Translations under genes and position numbers: made by a program | Notes under the pieces: model-generated | Database searches by the model: none | Told to the model about the DNA's origin: nothing | Seen by the model: only the letters and a program-made list of their open reading frames with translations | In this document: one piece after another, positions 1 through 9,991 of the stretch | Layout: every line of letters starts with the position of its first letter | Position numbering within the stretch: the first letter of the stretch is position 1 | Assembly (NCBI GenBank): GCA_026122225.1 | Contig: JANEZZ010000520.1 | Span: 1,674,001 to 1,738,000 of the forward strand | DNA length: 64,000 nucleotides | Direction: 5' to 3' | Origin: Heloderma charlesbogerti | Taxonomy: Eukaryota > Chordata > Lepidosauria > Squamata > Helodermatidae

Positions 1-628
1 TAATGATTCTGCAGAGCAATTAACTACACATTTAAATTTGTGCACACACACAAGTTTGGATGGAACAAGGATAAGCAATGAGTTCACAGTCTCCATAACA
101 CCATCTCAACATGCATGTATTTTAACAGGATTGATGAAGAACACAGCGAAACAGAACAAGTGAAATATCTGTTTTCTTGGCCCATAGCAACTCATCAAAC
201 AACTTCATTCGTAAAAGCCACACTGAGAGTCATTCTACAGGTTAAGCAGAATGAAACAGTAGACAGAGGGGGCAGAACTCTGGACTGTGCCAGTGCAAAC
301 TACAGGAGGGGGTTCCATATTTTTGAATGCTCCCAGCACATAGTAAATACTCCCATGTAAAAAGCTCCCAGCACACAGTAAACCAGCGCATCAGATAGAG
401 GTCTATGCTAAACCATTTTTTCCTGATGTGCTAGTGTTCTAGGAGAAATGTTATTTTTCATATGACAGAACATTCAAATACATGAAACCCCCCAGCTGCA
501 GCCTGAAGTGGTACAGTCCAGGATTGTGCCACCTCAGTTTACCAATTGATTCTGTATAATGTGTAGAACGGCTCCCGTTTCCCAGTGTTTACCATTACTC
601 AATGCTCAAAGGTTTGGAGAAAAACAAT
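1..628. other. Unassigned sequence left of the tetraspanin exon
   Basis: By position this is the first part of the intron following the tetraspanin exon. It has no recognisable repeat, exon or RNA gene. The only long open frame (115-360, plus) has no familiar motif. Confidence 0.4.
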
Positions 629-676
629 CTAGAGACTTTTGGAGGCAATAGATCTCACACACTTATTCATACTCAC

Positions 677-756
677 CCAGAACAGAAGGTTGAAGACAAA
701 CATGAGGTACTTAATGCACTGCAGGCAGTTGTGAGCCATGCTGCACCTCTTCAGTT
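677..756 (-). CDS. Tetraspanin first coding exon (TSPAN4/TSPAN9-like), partial gene
   Basis: Tetraspanins are four-pass membrane proteins that organise receptor microdomains at the plasma membrane. On the minus strand a pyrimidine-rich tract ends in TTCTTCTAG (757-765), followed by 17 nt of leader and an ATG at 739. The exon then encodes 21 residues, starting MAHNCLQCIKYLM and ending FNLLFW, and stops after a TGG codon at a GTGAGT donor (671-676). A short cytosolic Cys-rich start, CIKYLMFVFN, and an intron directly after the FW pair are how I remember TSPAN4 and TSPAN9 beginning. These are the CxxC-proximal palmitoylation region and the start of the first membrane helix. The other exons would lie left of base 1. 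The family call is strong, but the paralogue cannot be fixed from 21 residues; TSPAN4 looks slightly closer than TSPAN9. The start could also lie further upstream, because the frame stays open to 1009. Confidence 0.75.
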
Positions 757-1009
757 CTAGAAGAAAAATAAAGGAGAGATCCAAGTAAAAGACCACATAC
801 TTGTTCCCTTTGGGGGACGTGTACTTAGCCTTGGTGGCCTTAGGGCCCGGGTTAGTGTGGAATCCAAAAAAAGAGTTGCTTGCAGCCCCAAATTGGCCGC
901 CATACATGCTGCTGTAGCGACGGAAGGCGCCATTTGGGAAACTGTAATCCTTGCTGTCCAAAGAAGGGCTCCTGTGATACGTTGATTCATCCGTGCTAGA
1001 TCTGCGCAT
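757..1009 (-). CDS. Open in-frame extension upstream of the tetraspanin exon, possible alternative first exon
   Basis: Reading leftwards from an ATG at 1009, the minus strand is open for 90 codons and runs in frame into the tetraspanin ATG at 739. The first ~70 residues look like real protein: Ser/Asp/Tyr-rich (RRSSTDESTYHRSPSLDSKD), then a Gly/Ser/Phe stretch (YGGQFGAASNSFFG), then a basic tail (GPKATKAKYTSPKGNK). A good donor, GTATGT (795-800), follows the basic tail. Splicing from there to the acceptor at 757 would leave an impossible 44-nt intron. Either transcription reads straight through, giving an N-terminally extended tetraspanin, or the donor joins a different downstream exon. I do not recognise the sequence. 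It could equally be 5' untranslated sequence that happens to be open. Confidence 0.35.
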
Positions 1010-1011
1010 TG

Positions 1012-1019
1012 TGACGTCA
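1012..1019. promoter_or_regulatory. Perfect palindromic CRE (CREB/ATF site)
   Basis: TGACGTCA is the full consensus cAMP response element. It lies 3 bp upstream of the ATG at 1009 on the minus strand, so it is either within a first exon or at a start site just beside it. Full CREs with an intact CpG usually sit within about 200 bp of transcription starts. That supports promoter activity here, but no start site is visible. Confidence 0.5.
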
Positions 1020-1039
1020 AAAGTGTTCCACAATTACTA

Positions 1040-2210
1040 CTGACAACGATATTTCTAGGTTTATTTTATTGAGAAGGGGCAGGTTGTGGACAGTTTCCTT
1101 ATTTGGTTTCCCTCCCGCCACCCTATTGTTTTCTGCCAGCTGTTCTTTTGCCTGCCATCCTGTCAAGGAATAATGTGTGCTGTAAAAGCAGCCAGTTGGC
1201 TAACCGAAGCCCGTTCAGCCAGGAGTTAGGAAACAAAGTGCTTACTTGTTGAGAAGTCTCTCCTGCACAGAAAACATTCCTTTGGGTGTCACAATCTCCC
1301 CCTCCCGCTGGAAAAAAGGGGGGGGAGAAAGGGGGGGAAGAGAGAGAGAGAGAGGAAGATACTGTGCCCAACAAAATTATTTTAGTTTGGTTAAAAGAGA
1401 CAGACAGAGAGAGATGTGATCTTGCTTTTTATCCCAAGTGCCATATGAAACCTTGGCTCCACATTGCCCCTCAAAAAACAGGGATGCTGCACAGAACTGA
1501 TACTAAGAGTAGAGATTATCCAAACGGCAAGCAGCTCCCGTGCCCGGCTCCTCTCGGCCACATTGCTCTGTCCAGACTCCAGAGATGGCTCAGCTCACTT
1601 TAAATGATTTCTCCGTCTCCCCTCGCACAGAGGAAACCTACGACAACAACCGGGGCTTCATTCACAGCGCGGTCACTCCTTTGAGATTCCAGTCCAGTCA
1701 TGCTCTCTCTGTGCTACTAAGACAGTCACAGCTCTCTGGTCCGTTCCTGCATCTGAAGCGAGAGGCAGGGGGAAAGAGGCTTTTCTTACTGTATCTCATG
1801 AATGCCTGCTCAGCACTCTCGCCAGCTCAAGCCCCCCTCCCCCAGCCAATCACATTTACTCTCATGCTACACTAGTTCCCCCGCCCACCTTACCCTCTTT
1901 AAAATAAAATAAAATAAAAAACCTCCCCTCAGCTTCTTCACAGCAAATCCAACATGAGCTGCTTTTAACCAATCAGTGTACTGGCGGAAAAAGTACTGTG
2001 CGTGTCTTAGACATTTAAACGGAGTCGTTCCCCCCAGATAATTATATTCTCACTCCATCCTGTGCAGAGGGGGGGCATGGGGTGAGGTGCTTTTTTTTTT
2101 AATCATCCCAGCTGACATTGGTTGCTTGGATTTATAGCCCTTTAGCAAGGAGCCACAGAATTTACAGATGTCCTAAGTGTAATTGCCCCTAAAAGCAGGG
2201 CACAGATTAG
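1040..2210 (-). promoter_or_regulatory. Candidate 5' regulatory region of the tetraspanin gene
   Basis: No dispersed repeat is recognisable in this stretch, which is unusual for the window. It carries CCAAT boxes at 1846-1850 and 1969-1973 on the plus strand, a TTTAAAATAAAA-type AT-rich element near 1899-1920, and a homopurine tract at 1315-1363. CpGs are more frequent around 1530-1720 than in the surroundings. This is consistent with a promoter/first-exon neighbourhood for the minus-strand gene. That is an inference from motifs and repeat absence, not a demonstrated promoter. Confidence 0.3.
1315..1363. repeat. Homopurine G/GA tract
   Basis: An uninterrupted purine run includes GGGGGG, GGGGGGG and a (GA)n section. 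Such tracts can form triplex (H-DNA) structure under supercoiling. It sits in the candidate regulatory flank of the tetraspanin exon. Confidence 0.7.
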
Positions 2211-2558
2211 TCTCGTAGAAGATGTTTGTTTATTAAGGAAGAACTCCTAAGCTTTCTTTAAGATGCTGCTTTTTTCAATATGATCTAACGTGTCTGGGCT
2301 GTTGCTCCAATTCCCTACTGTGGGGAGTTCTATGTTTCAGTTTTCCATTGTTCTAATCTGACATGCCATTCATGCCATTGTGAATGGTATGTTTCTCAGT
2401 TTCTCAGCTCAGTTTATTTCCGTCTCAGGTCCCCCTCACAGCAGGTTCCCAGCACTCCAAATTCAGTGCCAAAGAACTCAATCAAGGGTGCAGAAAATTG
2501 TATCTGGGAAGGGATGGTATCTTCCTCTCCCCACCCAGCATATCCCATGTTGCAAGTT

Positions 2559-2790
2559 GGGGTATAGTGGCTAGAGTGTTAGACTAGGACTGGAGAGACC
2601 CAGGTTCAAATCCCTACTCTGCCATGAGGTTCACTGGGTGATCTTGAGCCAGTCACCATCTCTCAACCTAACATACCTCACAGGGTTGCTGTGAGGATAA
2701 AATTGGGGCGGTGCGGGCGGGAGAACCATGCATGCTACCTTGAAGTCCTTAGAGGAAAAGTGGGATCTCAATGTAATAAATAAATAAATA
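2559..2790 (+). repeat. MIR-like (CORE) tRNA-derived SINE
   Basis: An A-box-like TAGTGGCTAGAGTGTTAGAC is followed by a B-box GGTTCAAATCC (2603-2613). A central block contains CACTGGGTGATCTTGAGCCA and CCTCACAGGGTTGCTGTGAGG, the conserved CORE region of MIR-like SINEs. The copy ends in a TAAATAAATAAATA tail. It is non-coding, transcribed by RNA polymerase III when intact, and moved by a LINE (L2-type) enzyme. Confidence 0.85.
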
Positions 2791-3085
2791 TATGGAGACT
2801 GTATATCAACTCCAAAGACAAGGTGGTCCAACAATCATCTCTACAGGCCATGTGTGTAGGCTGCACTACTGTCACTGTGAGCAAATGCACCGTGAGGGTT
2901 TGGTAAATGGATATATGGTTGTATTCCCACTATTATATACCTAAAATGGAATGCTGTCTTGGGTAGCATCTGACTGTGTTGGGTAGCATCTCCCTTAGTG
3001 CTGGCTCCAGGTTTTGGTGGACCTTTGGACAAGACACCCTCAGTGTGCTCTCCTTCTCAGTGAGTCTACCTTCTCACGAGCTTTG

Positions 3086-3347
3086 TTGCCTGCTGCTACT
3101 CCTCTTCCTCATCATTGCTATTACGCCTGCTTGCTTGCCAGGCGGAGAGGCAATGAGCATGCAGACAGTGGCATCTTCTGCTCCTCTTTCACACCACCAC
3201 TGTTGTCTGGCCCAGAGGAAGAGGCAAAGGAACAAGCAGGTTGCAATGGTGCAGAGGAAAAGCAGATCTGGGGCGTCTTCACTGGGCCCTCTGTGGGGTG
3301 TGGGCCCTCAGCAGCTGCCCAACCATGCCTACTTTAATGCCAGCCCT
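3086..3347 (+). repeat. Dispersed repeat, copy 1 (matches 26857-27120)
   Basis: The two copies share the order GCCTGCTGCT-ACTCCTC, a GCTTGCTTGCCAGG-like block, CCACTGTTGTCTGG-CCAGAG, GGAACAAGCAGGTTGCAATG, and GCCCAACCATGCCTAC. Both lie on the plus strand and differ by many substitutions and small indels. They are an old interspersed family that I cannot name. The open frames across them are not conserved between copies. Confidence 0.65.
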
Positions 3348-4518
3348 GTTCTCCACTTACAGGTTAGTGAGCCTCTATCCATACCATTAAACTGGCCACG
3401 AGTGTAGGCTTGTCTACCTCATCTACCTCCTAACTCAAAAAGCAGCAGAGATTTTATGCTTATTGGGGAGGAAAGATTCTCTTGTGGCCATAGCACTGGC
3501 AAATATCTCCGGAGACATAAAATCAAAGAACATTCAGCTGCCAGCCACAAAGTTTTCTAATTCTGTTAATTTCATAACAAACATTGCTATTGTTGGTGCT
3601 TCATTGTAGCAATGTGGGCAGAACAGTGCTCAATGTTTTCCCCTGTGCTTTGCCTACTTCAATGGCAAACTCTTCAATTCATGGGATTTCACAAATGCTG
3701 TGTGCATGTGCACCATGAGCTCTGTTTTTCACCTGAGCTTATGCTAGCCCACTACTTTCATCTGGGAAGCTGTGACTTTGCAGTTCAATCTTTCTTTCTT
3801 CAATCTTTCTTTCAGATAGGGAGGACCCTTGCTTGGATTTCAAGTGCAGCAGTCTAGGGGTGACTGGCACTGAATATGCACAGCTCATAGTCCAGTGGTG
3901 CATTGATGCCTCTCAGGACCAGGAATCACTTACATAAACCATGCAGCACATGAAATATATCATGAGGCAGAAGGAAGAGGTGACCGGTTAGTAATTTAAA
4001 CACCTTGCTGCAGAAAGAAAATACACAAGATGAAAGCAGATCTCTTGCCTGATTCATCTTTCCTGGGGAAACATACACAGAGAATTCTATTCAATTAAAC
4101 AATACAACAGAGAAAGTAGAATGGATGATATGGCAAACTATCTCTACAAGGTCATCCTTGCAAGCATCACTTGCTTGAACTACAAGAAATGTATAAAAAT
4201 AACAGGCAATCATCTGTGATATCTTTCTCTAACCCATATGGGCTTAACGAACACAAGCATACATCGTGATTCCAGTACTTATGCTATCCTTAGATGAATA
4301 TGCTAGATTGAAACACCACATAGACCAATGAGAAAATTATGCATTAGACACTTCAGTTTTTCTGTTTCCCTAGCTGTAAAACAATTGCCGTCCTACACAA
4401 GCTCTGTTTGGCTAGGTCCTATGATTTTGGGTTAAGGAGTTAAATAAGACACATCCCGAAGTTTCTATAGTGTGCTTACCAATCTCATTTCAAAATATTG
4501 CTGCACACAGGAAGAAAA
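3348..4518. other. Unassigned sequence
   Basis: No exon, RNA gene or known repeat is recognisable. The longest open frames are short and without motifs. Confidence 0.4.
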
Positions 4519-4651
4519 CAAACTGTGGTTAATGGTTTGTTTGAAAAAAGCCAACTTCAAACCATGGATTATGAAGCTGGCTTCATAAGAAAGAAAGTAC
4601 AGTTAAAAATAACCACAGTTTAGGGCTGGGTTGTAAAACTAAACTGTAGTT
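4519..4651. repeat. Palindromic MITE-like repeat
   Basis: AAACTGTGGTTAATGG on the left pairs with AACCACAGTTT on the right. An inner palindrome is built from AACCATGG-TTATGAAG and GGCTTCATAA. The layout is a non-coding inverted-repeat element with a diverged right end. Confidence 0.5.
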
Positions 4652-5482
4652 AATTAAAAAAAAGTAAGTGGAAGTTTCCATCTCATCCTCGTGGCCCCAC
4701 TGGAGGAGAGGAGTGGGGAGCACAAGAGACAAAGACTCACTGCAGCTTGTTCCTGTCATGATAAAACCCATCTTTGAAAAAAGAAGAAAAAAGGGCATAA
4801 ACTGGAAAATCTCGTTTCCCCCACGCAACCTCTTCTTTATTGTTGCTATGAAAAGTAGGACATATTAAATGAAGTAAACATTTACAACAAATAAATTGGA
4901 AGACTGAGGCAAAAGCAGGAAGGGGCACAAGCTGGTGGTGCCTCACTGCTGGACAGTAGGTCCTGTCAAGGATCAATCCTGGTACAGAAACAGGGAAGTA
5001 ATATCAGGAGAGAAGGTAAAAGGAAGCAGCAAATGTAAAGGAGAGAAAAAAGCACATTGAATCTAAGCAGGAGCTAGATAGACAAGAGTACTACACAAGC
5101 AAATGCACAAGGTTTGACCATGAAATACAGGGAAGCCAATCAAAACTCCAGTTGAACCAAGAGTAGCCAAATGTAAACTGGTAGATGGTCATAATATAAC
5201 AGACTAAGATTTAACCATGGCTCTCGGGTGGCATCTGCTCTAGTTGTGTGAAGCCTGAATATCATAAGACATTGACGGTAAGATAATATTCTGCATAGAG
5301 ATATTTTAAAAATATGGTAAGTGGCATATAAATCTATTAAATAAACAAATAAATAATTCAGGCTAGTGTTAGGCTATAAATCAAATAATGTCGACGAAAA
5401 GATCCCCATTTCCTTTAACTGAGATCGAATAAAAATTCCATATGCAGCACCGGATGCCTCTCTCTATGTGCACAGGAGAAAG

Positions 5483-5692
5483 GCAATCTGGTATAGTAGA
5501 TAAGAGTATCTGAGAAAGCCAAGGAGATCTGGGTTCAAAACCCTGCTCAGCCATGACGTTTGTTGGTTATTTTGGTCCAGTCGCTATTTCTCAGCCCAAC
5601 CTACTGGACAAGGTTGTTTTGAGTATAACACAGAGGGGATGCCATGCATTCCCTGAGCTTGTTGAATGAAGGCAGGGGGCATGTAGTAATAT
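5483..5692 (+). repeat. MIR-like SINE, diverged
   Basis: It has the same architecture as 2559-2790: GGTATAGTAGATAAGAG (A-box region), GGGTTCAAAACC (B-box), then GGTCCAGTCGCTATTTCTCAG and CAAGGTTGTTTTGAG. It is clearly older than the copy at 2559. Confidence 0.75.
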
Positions 5693-6683
5693 ATAACTTC
5701 ACATTAAATGTTGGCCATTTTTCCTTACAGAGAATTGTTCCCTACATATTTAAACTGACAGTACTCAAAAACTCTATTTAAGTCATGAGCAGAGAGGATA
5801 GTTATTTCTAACAAAGAATAAGCAGCCCTTACAAATTATCCTTTAAGAAGCAAACGTCCCATCCTCATAAGAATACTAATAATAAAAAGAACAAAGGATC
5901 AGGAATGCAGGTCACATTTGACATATGGTGTGGGCCAATTTCTGCTCAAAAGACTCTTTTTGTTAGATGTTTCTATACTTCCTCAGGAGCCAGTTAAAGT
6001 GCCAATACGATTTACAGGCTAGCTATCGTGCATGTTGATGCATCCTCTAACCTAGGAGATCAGCTGAGGTTCAAAGCATCAGCAATTCAAGCATACACGT
6101 ACGGTACAAATGCTCTCACTGTCTAGTACAAAGCACTCAGTCAAGCCAAACATCAGTGTTAATTCCCTACAGGTATGGTACCTTGAGACAGCAGCCATTT
6201 TCAAGGAGTCTTAATAACGGGGATGACCGGGGGGGGGGAGAGGGGAGGGAGAGTGGAATGCAAAAAGTACTATACTAACCTGTAAAAGTAATAGCCGTAT
6301 ACTGCCATCTCTACCATTTTTATTCCCTGTCTCTGTTTGCTTTTAAAAGAGGTTGATTCGAAGTGAACCATGTCTCCTATAAACCAGGGGAGGAATGAAA
6401 GAAAGCTAATATACACTACTGTTCAGATTTCAAGTGTGAAGTATTAAAAAGAAGCTAAGCCTGCTCTTCCAAGCCAACTCAGGACATTTTACAAGTGACC
6501 TTAAAAATGCCCCCCGCCCCAATATCTATAAAAGAAAACAAAAAAGGCGAGCAACTGGCGAACTGCTGACATTTTTTTTTTAATGGCTCCCCAAACCCTG
6601 CTAAGAAGTAAAGCAGAGTGCTTGTATGTATGATAAGCTAACTGGCTCCAGACTGGTCTATAGCGAATATTTTCTGTATCTAT

Positions 6684-7022
6684 GGGCCTGTTCACACAAT
6701 CACGGCTTGGTTCCCCTGCCGTGCGTGCCGGTTGTGTGCCAGGGGATTTGCATGATTACTCTCATTAGCACAGGTTGCCATGTTGCGTGAACTCAGCAAG
6801 GGTGGCTTGTTGCCGTGGTTAACAAGACACCCCAGTACCCTAAAACAGCCCATGGGTTCTGCGTGGCTTAACCACAGGAACAAGCCATCCTCGCCGGGTT
6901 CACGCAACACAGCAAGCTGCACTGGCAAAGGTAATGATGTAAATCCCCCCACCTGGCACACGCAGCAGGGGAAATAAGCGAGAGTGGCTAATTTGCCCTT
7001 CTGTGATTGTGCAAACCTAATC
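6684..7022. mobile_element. Palindromic MITE with TAT target duplication (PIF/Harbinger-like)
   Basis: The left end is GGGCCTGTTCACACAATCAC and the reverse complement of the right end is GATTAGGTTTGCACAATCAC. TAT flanks both sides (6681-6683 and 7023-7025). The interior is largely self-complementary and has no transposase frame. A 3-bp TWA-type duplication is the signature of the PIF/Harbinger superfamily. Length is 339 bp, almost the same as the relative at 24013-24350 (338 bp). Confidence 0.75.
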
Positions 7023-7036
7023 TATAAATATTTACT

Positions 7037-7120
7037 GAGCAATCATGTGCACGTTTTCTTGGAAGTATTGTGTTCAATGGAGCTTATTCCCACATAACTG
7101 TGCATAGGACTGCAGCCTCA
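7037..7120. mobile_element. Short MITE fragment (AGTAAGTCCCATTG family)
   Basis: TTGTGTTCAATGGAGCTTATTCCCACATAA and GTGCATAGGACTGCAGCCTC match the inner and right parts of the elements at 42424-42524 and 23387-23476. The left end is degraded. Confidence 0.45.
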
Positions 7121-7999
7121 ATTTTAATGTGGTATGCAAAATGCCTAAATCAAATGGGGCATAAATTCCATAAGGAAATGACAACAAAATCACACCAGCT
7201 CCCCTAAAGACTGACTGATCCTCATCATGGCATATAATGGAAGTCCCACTGAAATGAACTGAAGTAAGTTGAACAAGCTATTAGCCTTGTTTCAGAAAAT
7301 CTGGTCTGAGACTTTCAAAAATTGACTCTAGTAGCAATAGCAAGTTGGTTTTTGTGCTTTATTTTTTAAAATATTTCTTCCATTTCAAATGTTTATTACA
7401 GGTAGAAGCGGACAACCTATGATAATCAGCTGATTTTGACAATAAAGCACACTGAAATACATAATCAGTTTATAAGTAAAGGTTCACTGGACCATTTAAC
7501 ATTAAAACTGAAATATGAAGCAATTTGGTGCTTTAGTGAGAATATCTGAAAGAAAAACAATACAAAAATACAATTAAACACTAACATGAAAAAGGAATGC
7601 ACCTATATGGGGGAGGGGAGGGGGAGAGACACACAAAACAAAAACAAAACAAGCCAGCCTCCTAGAATGCAATCAGCTACTTCTCTTTTTCGATGTGGTT
7701 TATCTTTCATCCAAAATACCTTCAGAACACAGTAGGGGTTCTTTTCACCTTGACATCTCTGAAGCTGCTCATACAATAGAAAAAAAGGTTCCCCTCCTGA
7801 AGAATGTTTGTTTTGGTGGGCTAAGGGACATAAGCTTCAATATACGAACTTCGGTGTTTGTCTTTGCATTTATGGTATGCCTGGTTTCAGAGGAAAATGT
7901 CAGGGTTCACTGACTGTAGCAAATTGGCCTCCCCTATGTAAATTACTTTTGCTATAGTACATACAGGCAGCATTTCTTTAAAAAAATGATGTAAAGACT

Positions 8000-8126
8000 G
8001 TCTATATGTTTTTATGCAAATTGTTTCTGCGCTTTGTGTAATGTATTTCAATTGTTTTTAATTTTTGTGAACCACCCTGACAGCTTCAGCTATGGGGTGG
8101 TATAGAAATATAATAAATGAAATGAA
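8000..8126 (+). mobile_element. L2-type LINE 3' tail
   Basis: An AT-rich stretch leads into GAACCACCCTGACAGC, GGGGTGGTATAGAAAT and ATAATAAATGAAATGAAAT. This is the usual end of vertebrate L2-like elements (a CCGCCC-type motif, GGTATAAAT, and a short A/T-rich microsatellite tail). Confidence 0.6.
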
Positions 8127-8275
8127 ATGTCTTGTGAAATCCTACAGGAAGGGGTGTTTCAGCCCATGTTAATTTTAGCCCTAGCTTTCCTGGCAGAAAA
8201 GAAATGACTTTATCATTTATTACAAGATTGGCAATTAATACTATTTCTAATGATAGAAACTGTAAAGCATGCCCC

Positions 8276-8795
8276 TCTAACTCTAACCGGGGACATGCCC
8301 CTCTAACTCTAACCGGGGAAGGGAGAAAATGATTCCCGGGGAAAGCAATCCTATGGTGCCTAGACAGCATCTGGGGGAAATGGGATTGTTTGGTTTCCTG
8401 GCTCCAAGGTCAGAGACAGGGCTCTGACCTGAGAGCCAAGAAACAGCGCACCTCACACCGTCCCAGCTGGCATGGAGAGAACCGTGCTGGCTACCTCTCT
8501 GCACTCCAAAACGGAGTGTGGAGATGGGGAAAAGCGGGCATTCCTGGGGGCAGGGAGGGGAGGACACTGTGGTGGCTGTGGTACACCATTTCCTATGACC
8601 ACCAAAACCTCCTTCCCTCCCCTTCCAGGGCACCACTGCTACTCAGGCAAAATCGCCTGTCTAACAGAAATGCAGGGTGGCTGAAGCACGGAAGCGAGGA
8701 TTGCTTCCGCTGTCCTCCCACCCTGCACTAGATACTCAGCAGCCTCCAAGTTTGGAGGCTGCCAGCTATCCAAGTAGGATTGCACCCTGAGTCTC
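8276..8795. mobile_element. MITE of the GGGCACAATCCTATGG family, left end rearranged
   Basis: The right end, AAGTAGGATTGCACCC, matches the terminal repeat of the elements at 50182 and 61998. GCAATCCTATGG appears inside the left part (8346-8357). At the left lies a 27-bp direct duplication (8274-8300 region and 8293-8319 region, both containing CCCCTCTAACTCTAACCGGG), so the original end is disturbed. There is no coding capacity. Confidence 0.55.
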
Positions 8796-8906
8796 ATGCA
8801 AAACTGCAAAGACAGAAATATGCATCCAGAACCTTGAAGAGAAAAAGCAGCTAAGGGCAAAGATTTAGAGCAGAGAAGTGGCAGGTGAGGAAAGGGTTAA
8901 GTACAA

Positions 8907-8938
8907 CACACACACGCACACACACACACACACACACA
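8907..8938. repeat. (CA)n microsatellite
   Basis: A near-perfect CA dinucleotide run with one CG interruption. Confidence 0.9.
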
Positions 8939-9373
8939 GCGACTTCTCAGCTCCAAATTTCCCCTTCCTGACCTCTCTCTCTGTGTGTGTAATAATTCTC
9001 ATATATCTTTGTACCCTATCCCTAACCCTTTCATACCTTGTATGGAGTACCTTTATTCTCATACGTGTATGGGAATTCTCGCTTCTCTGGCAACACAGCT
9101 CTCCTCCCTTCCTTTTTCAAAGGAACTTATAAAATCCCATTTCTTTTCCACAGTGATTGTATTTCTTGTTTTCTTTTCTCATCTTTCTTTGCTCCAGCTA
9201 GTTTTTTACTTGCTCTCATATTGAAAGCAAAAACTTTCAGTACGTGCTGCACCACAGTCGCCTTCTAAGAGGGAGAGTCTGTATGTGTATATTATCTATA
9301 TTATCCATTTTGCTTCCCACCTTCAGTGAGGATTTAATCTTTAGTAGGACTGATGTGAAACTCCACCCTCCTC

Positions 9374-9395
9374 CCACCCCACCCCACCCCACCCA
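9374..9395. repeat. (CCCCA)n short tandem repeat
   Basis: Four C-runs separated by single A residues. The complementary strand has four G-runs and could form a G-quadruplex. Confidence 0.75.
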
Positions 9396-9991
9396 ATTTC
9401 ATCACTTCGCAGGGAGTGAGGGGAGGTCATGGGAGAGCAGAAATCCTCCCAAAGATCAGGAGAGGGAGGGGCAGGCATTCGAATGGGAAGGTAGTAGTAT
9501 TTGTATGTAAATAAGCCTCCAGTGGGGGATTGGTAGGCCCCTTCATTGTGGGCCTTCAGGAAAGCTCAGAAGTCCCACCTGTTGTTATTTGGGCTGTATT
9601 TTGGGGCTGATGGCTTTAATTATAATGTTTACGTTCGCAGATTGGATATCGGTTGTTTATTGCTGGTATTTATTGCTTTTATTGCTTTTTACTGTTTTAT
9701 TGTTTCGTGTATTATACCTATCCTGAGCGTGCAGCTGGAACAAAGTAGTTCAATGAGAGCTGTCAAGCCAACCAAGGTCTGGAAGGGGACTGAGGGTGCA
9801 TGTACTTGCTGTCCCTGGTTCACCATTTGCTACTGGCTCATTGCCAACAGCTGCATCTTCCTCCTCTCAAGTAGACTCTTGCTCCCAAGTAGACCTTTCC
9901 TACTGAATAAACCCTGGGTGAAAAGGTCTTCTGGTGGCCAACGACTCTGAGCATCCAACCTGGTCCATTGCTGCTAGTGCTCCAAAAAGCT
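9396..9991. other. Mostly unassigned, possible old L2 tail
   Basis: A T-rich section at 9600-9720 (repeated TTATTGCTTTTATTG and TTTTATTGTTT) resembles the 3' untranslated end of L2-type LINEs, but no diagnostic end is preserved. Nothing else is recognisable. Confidence 0.3.

Noticed and set aside
8274..8320. CRISPR-like direct repeats
   Set aside because: Two adjacent copies of a ~27-bp unit with no spacers, in a vertebrate genome; it is a local duplication in a MITE.
9010..9030. Interstitial telomeric repeat
   Set aside because: CCCTATCCCTAACCC is a chance near-match; no TTAGGG array follows.
8878..9132. 84-codon ORF containing a Thr-His run
   Set aside because: The first part is a translated (CA)n microsatellite.
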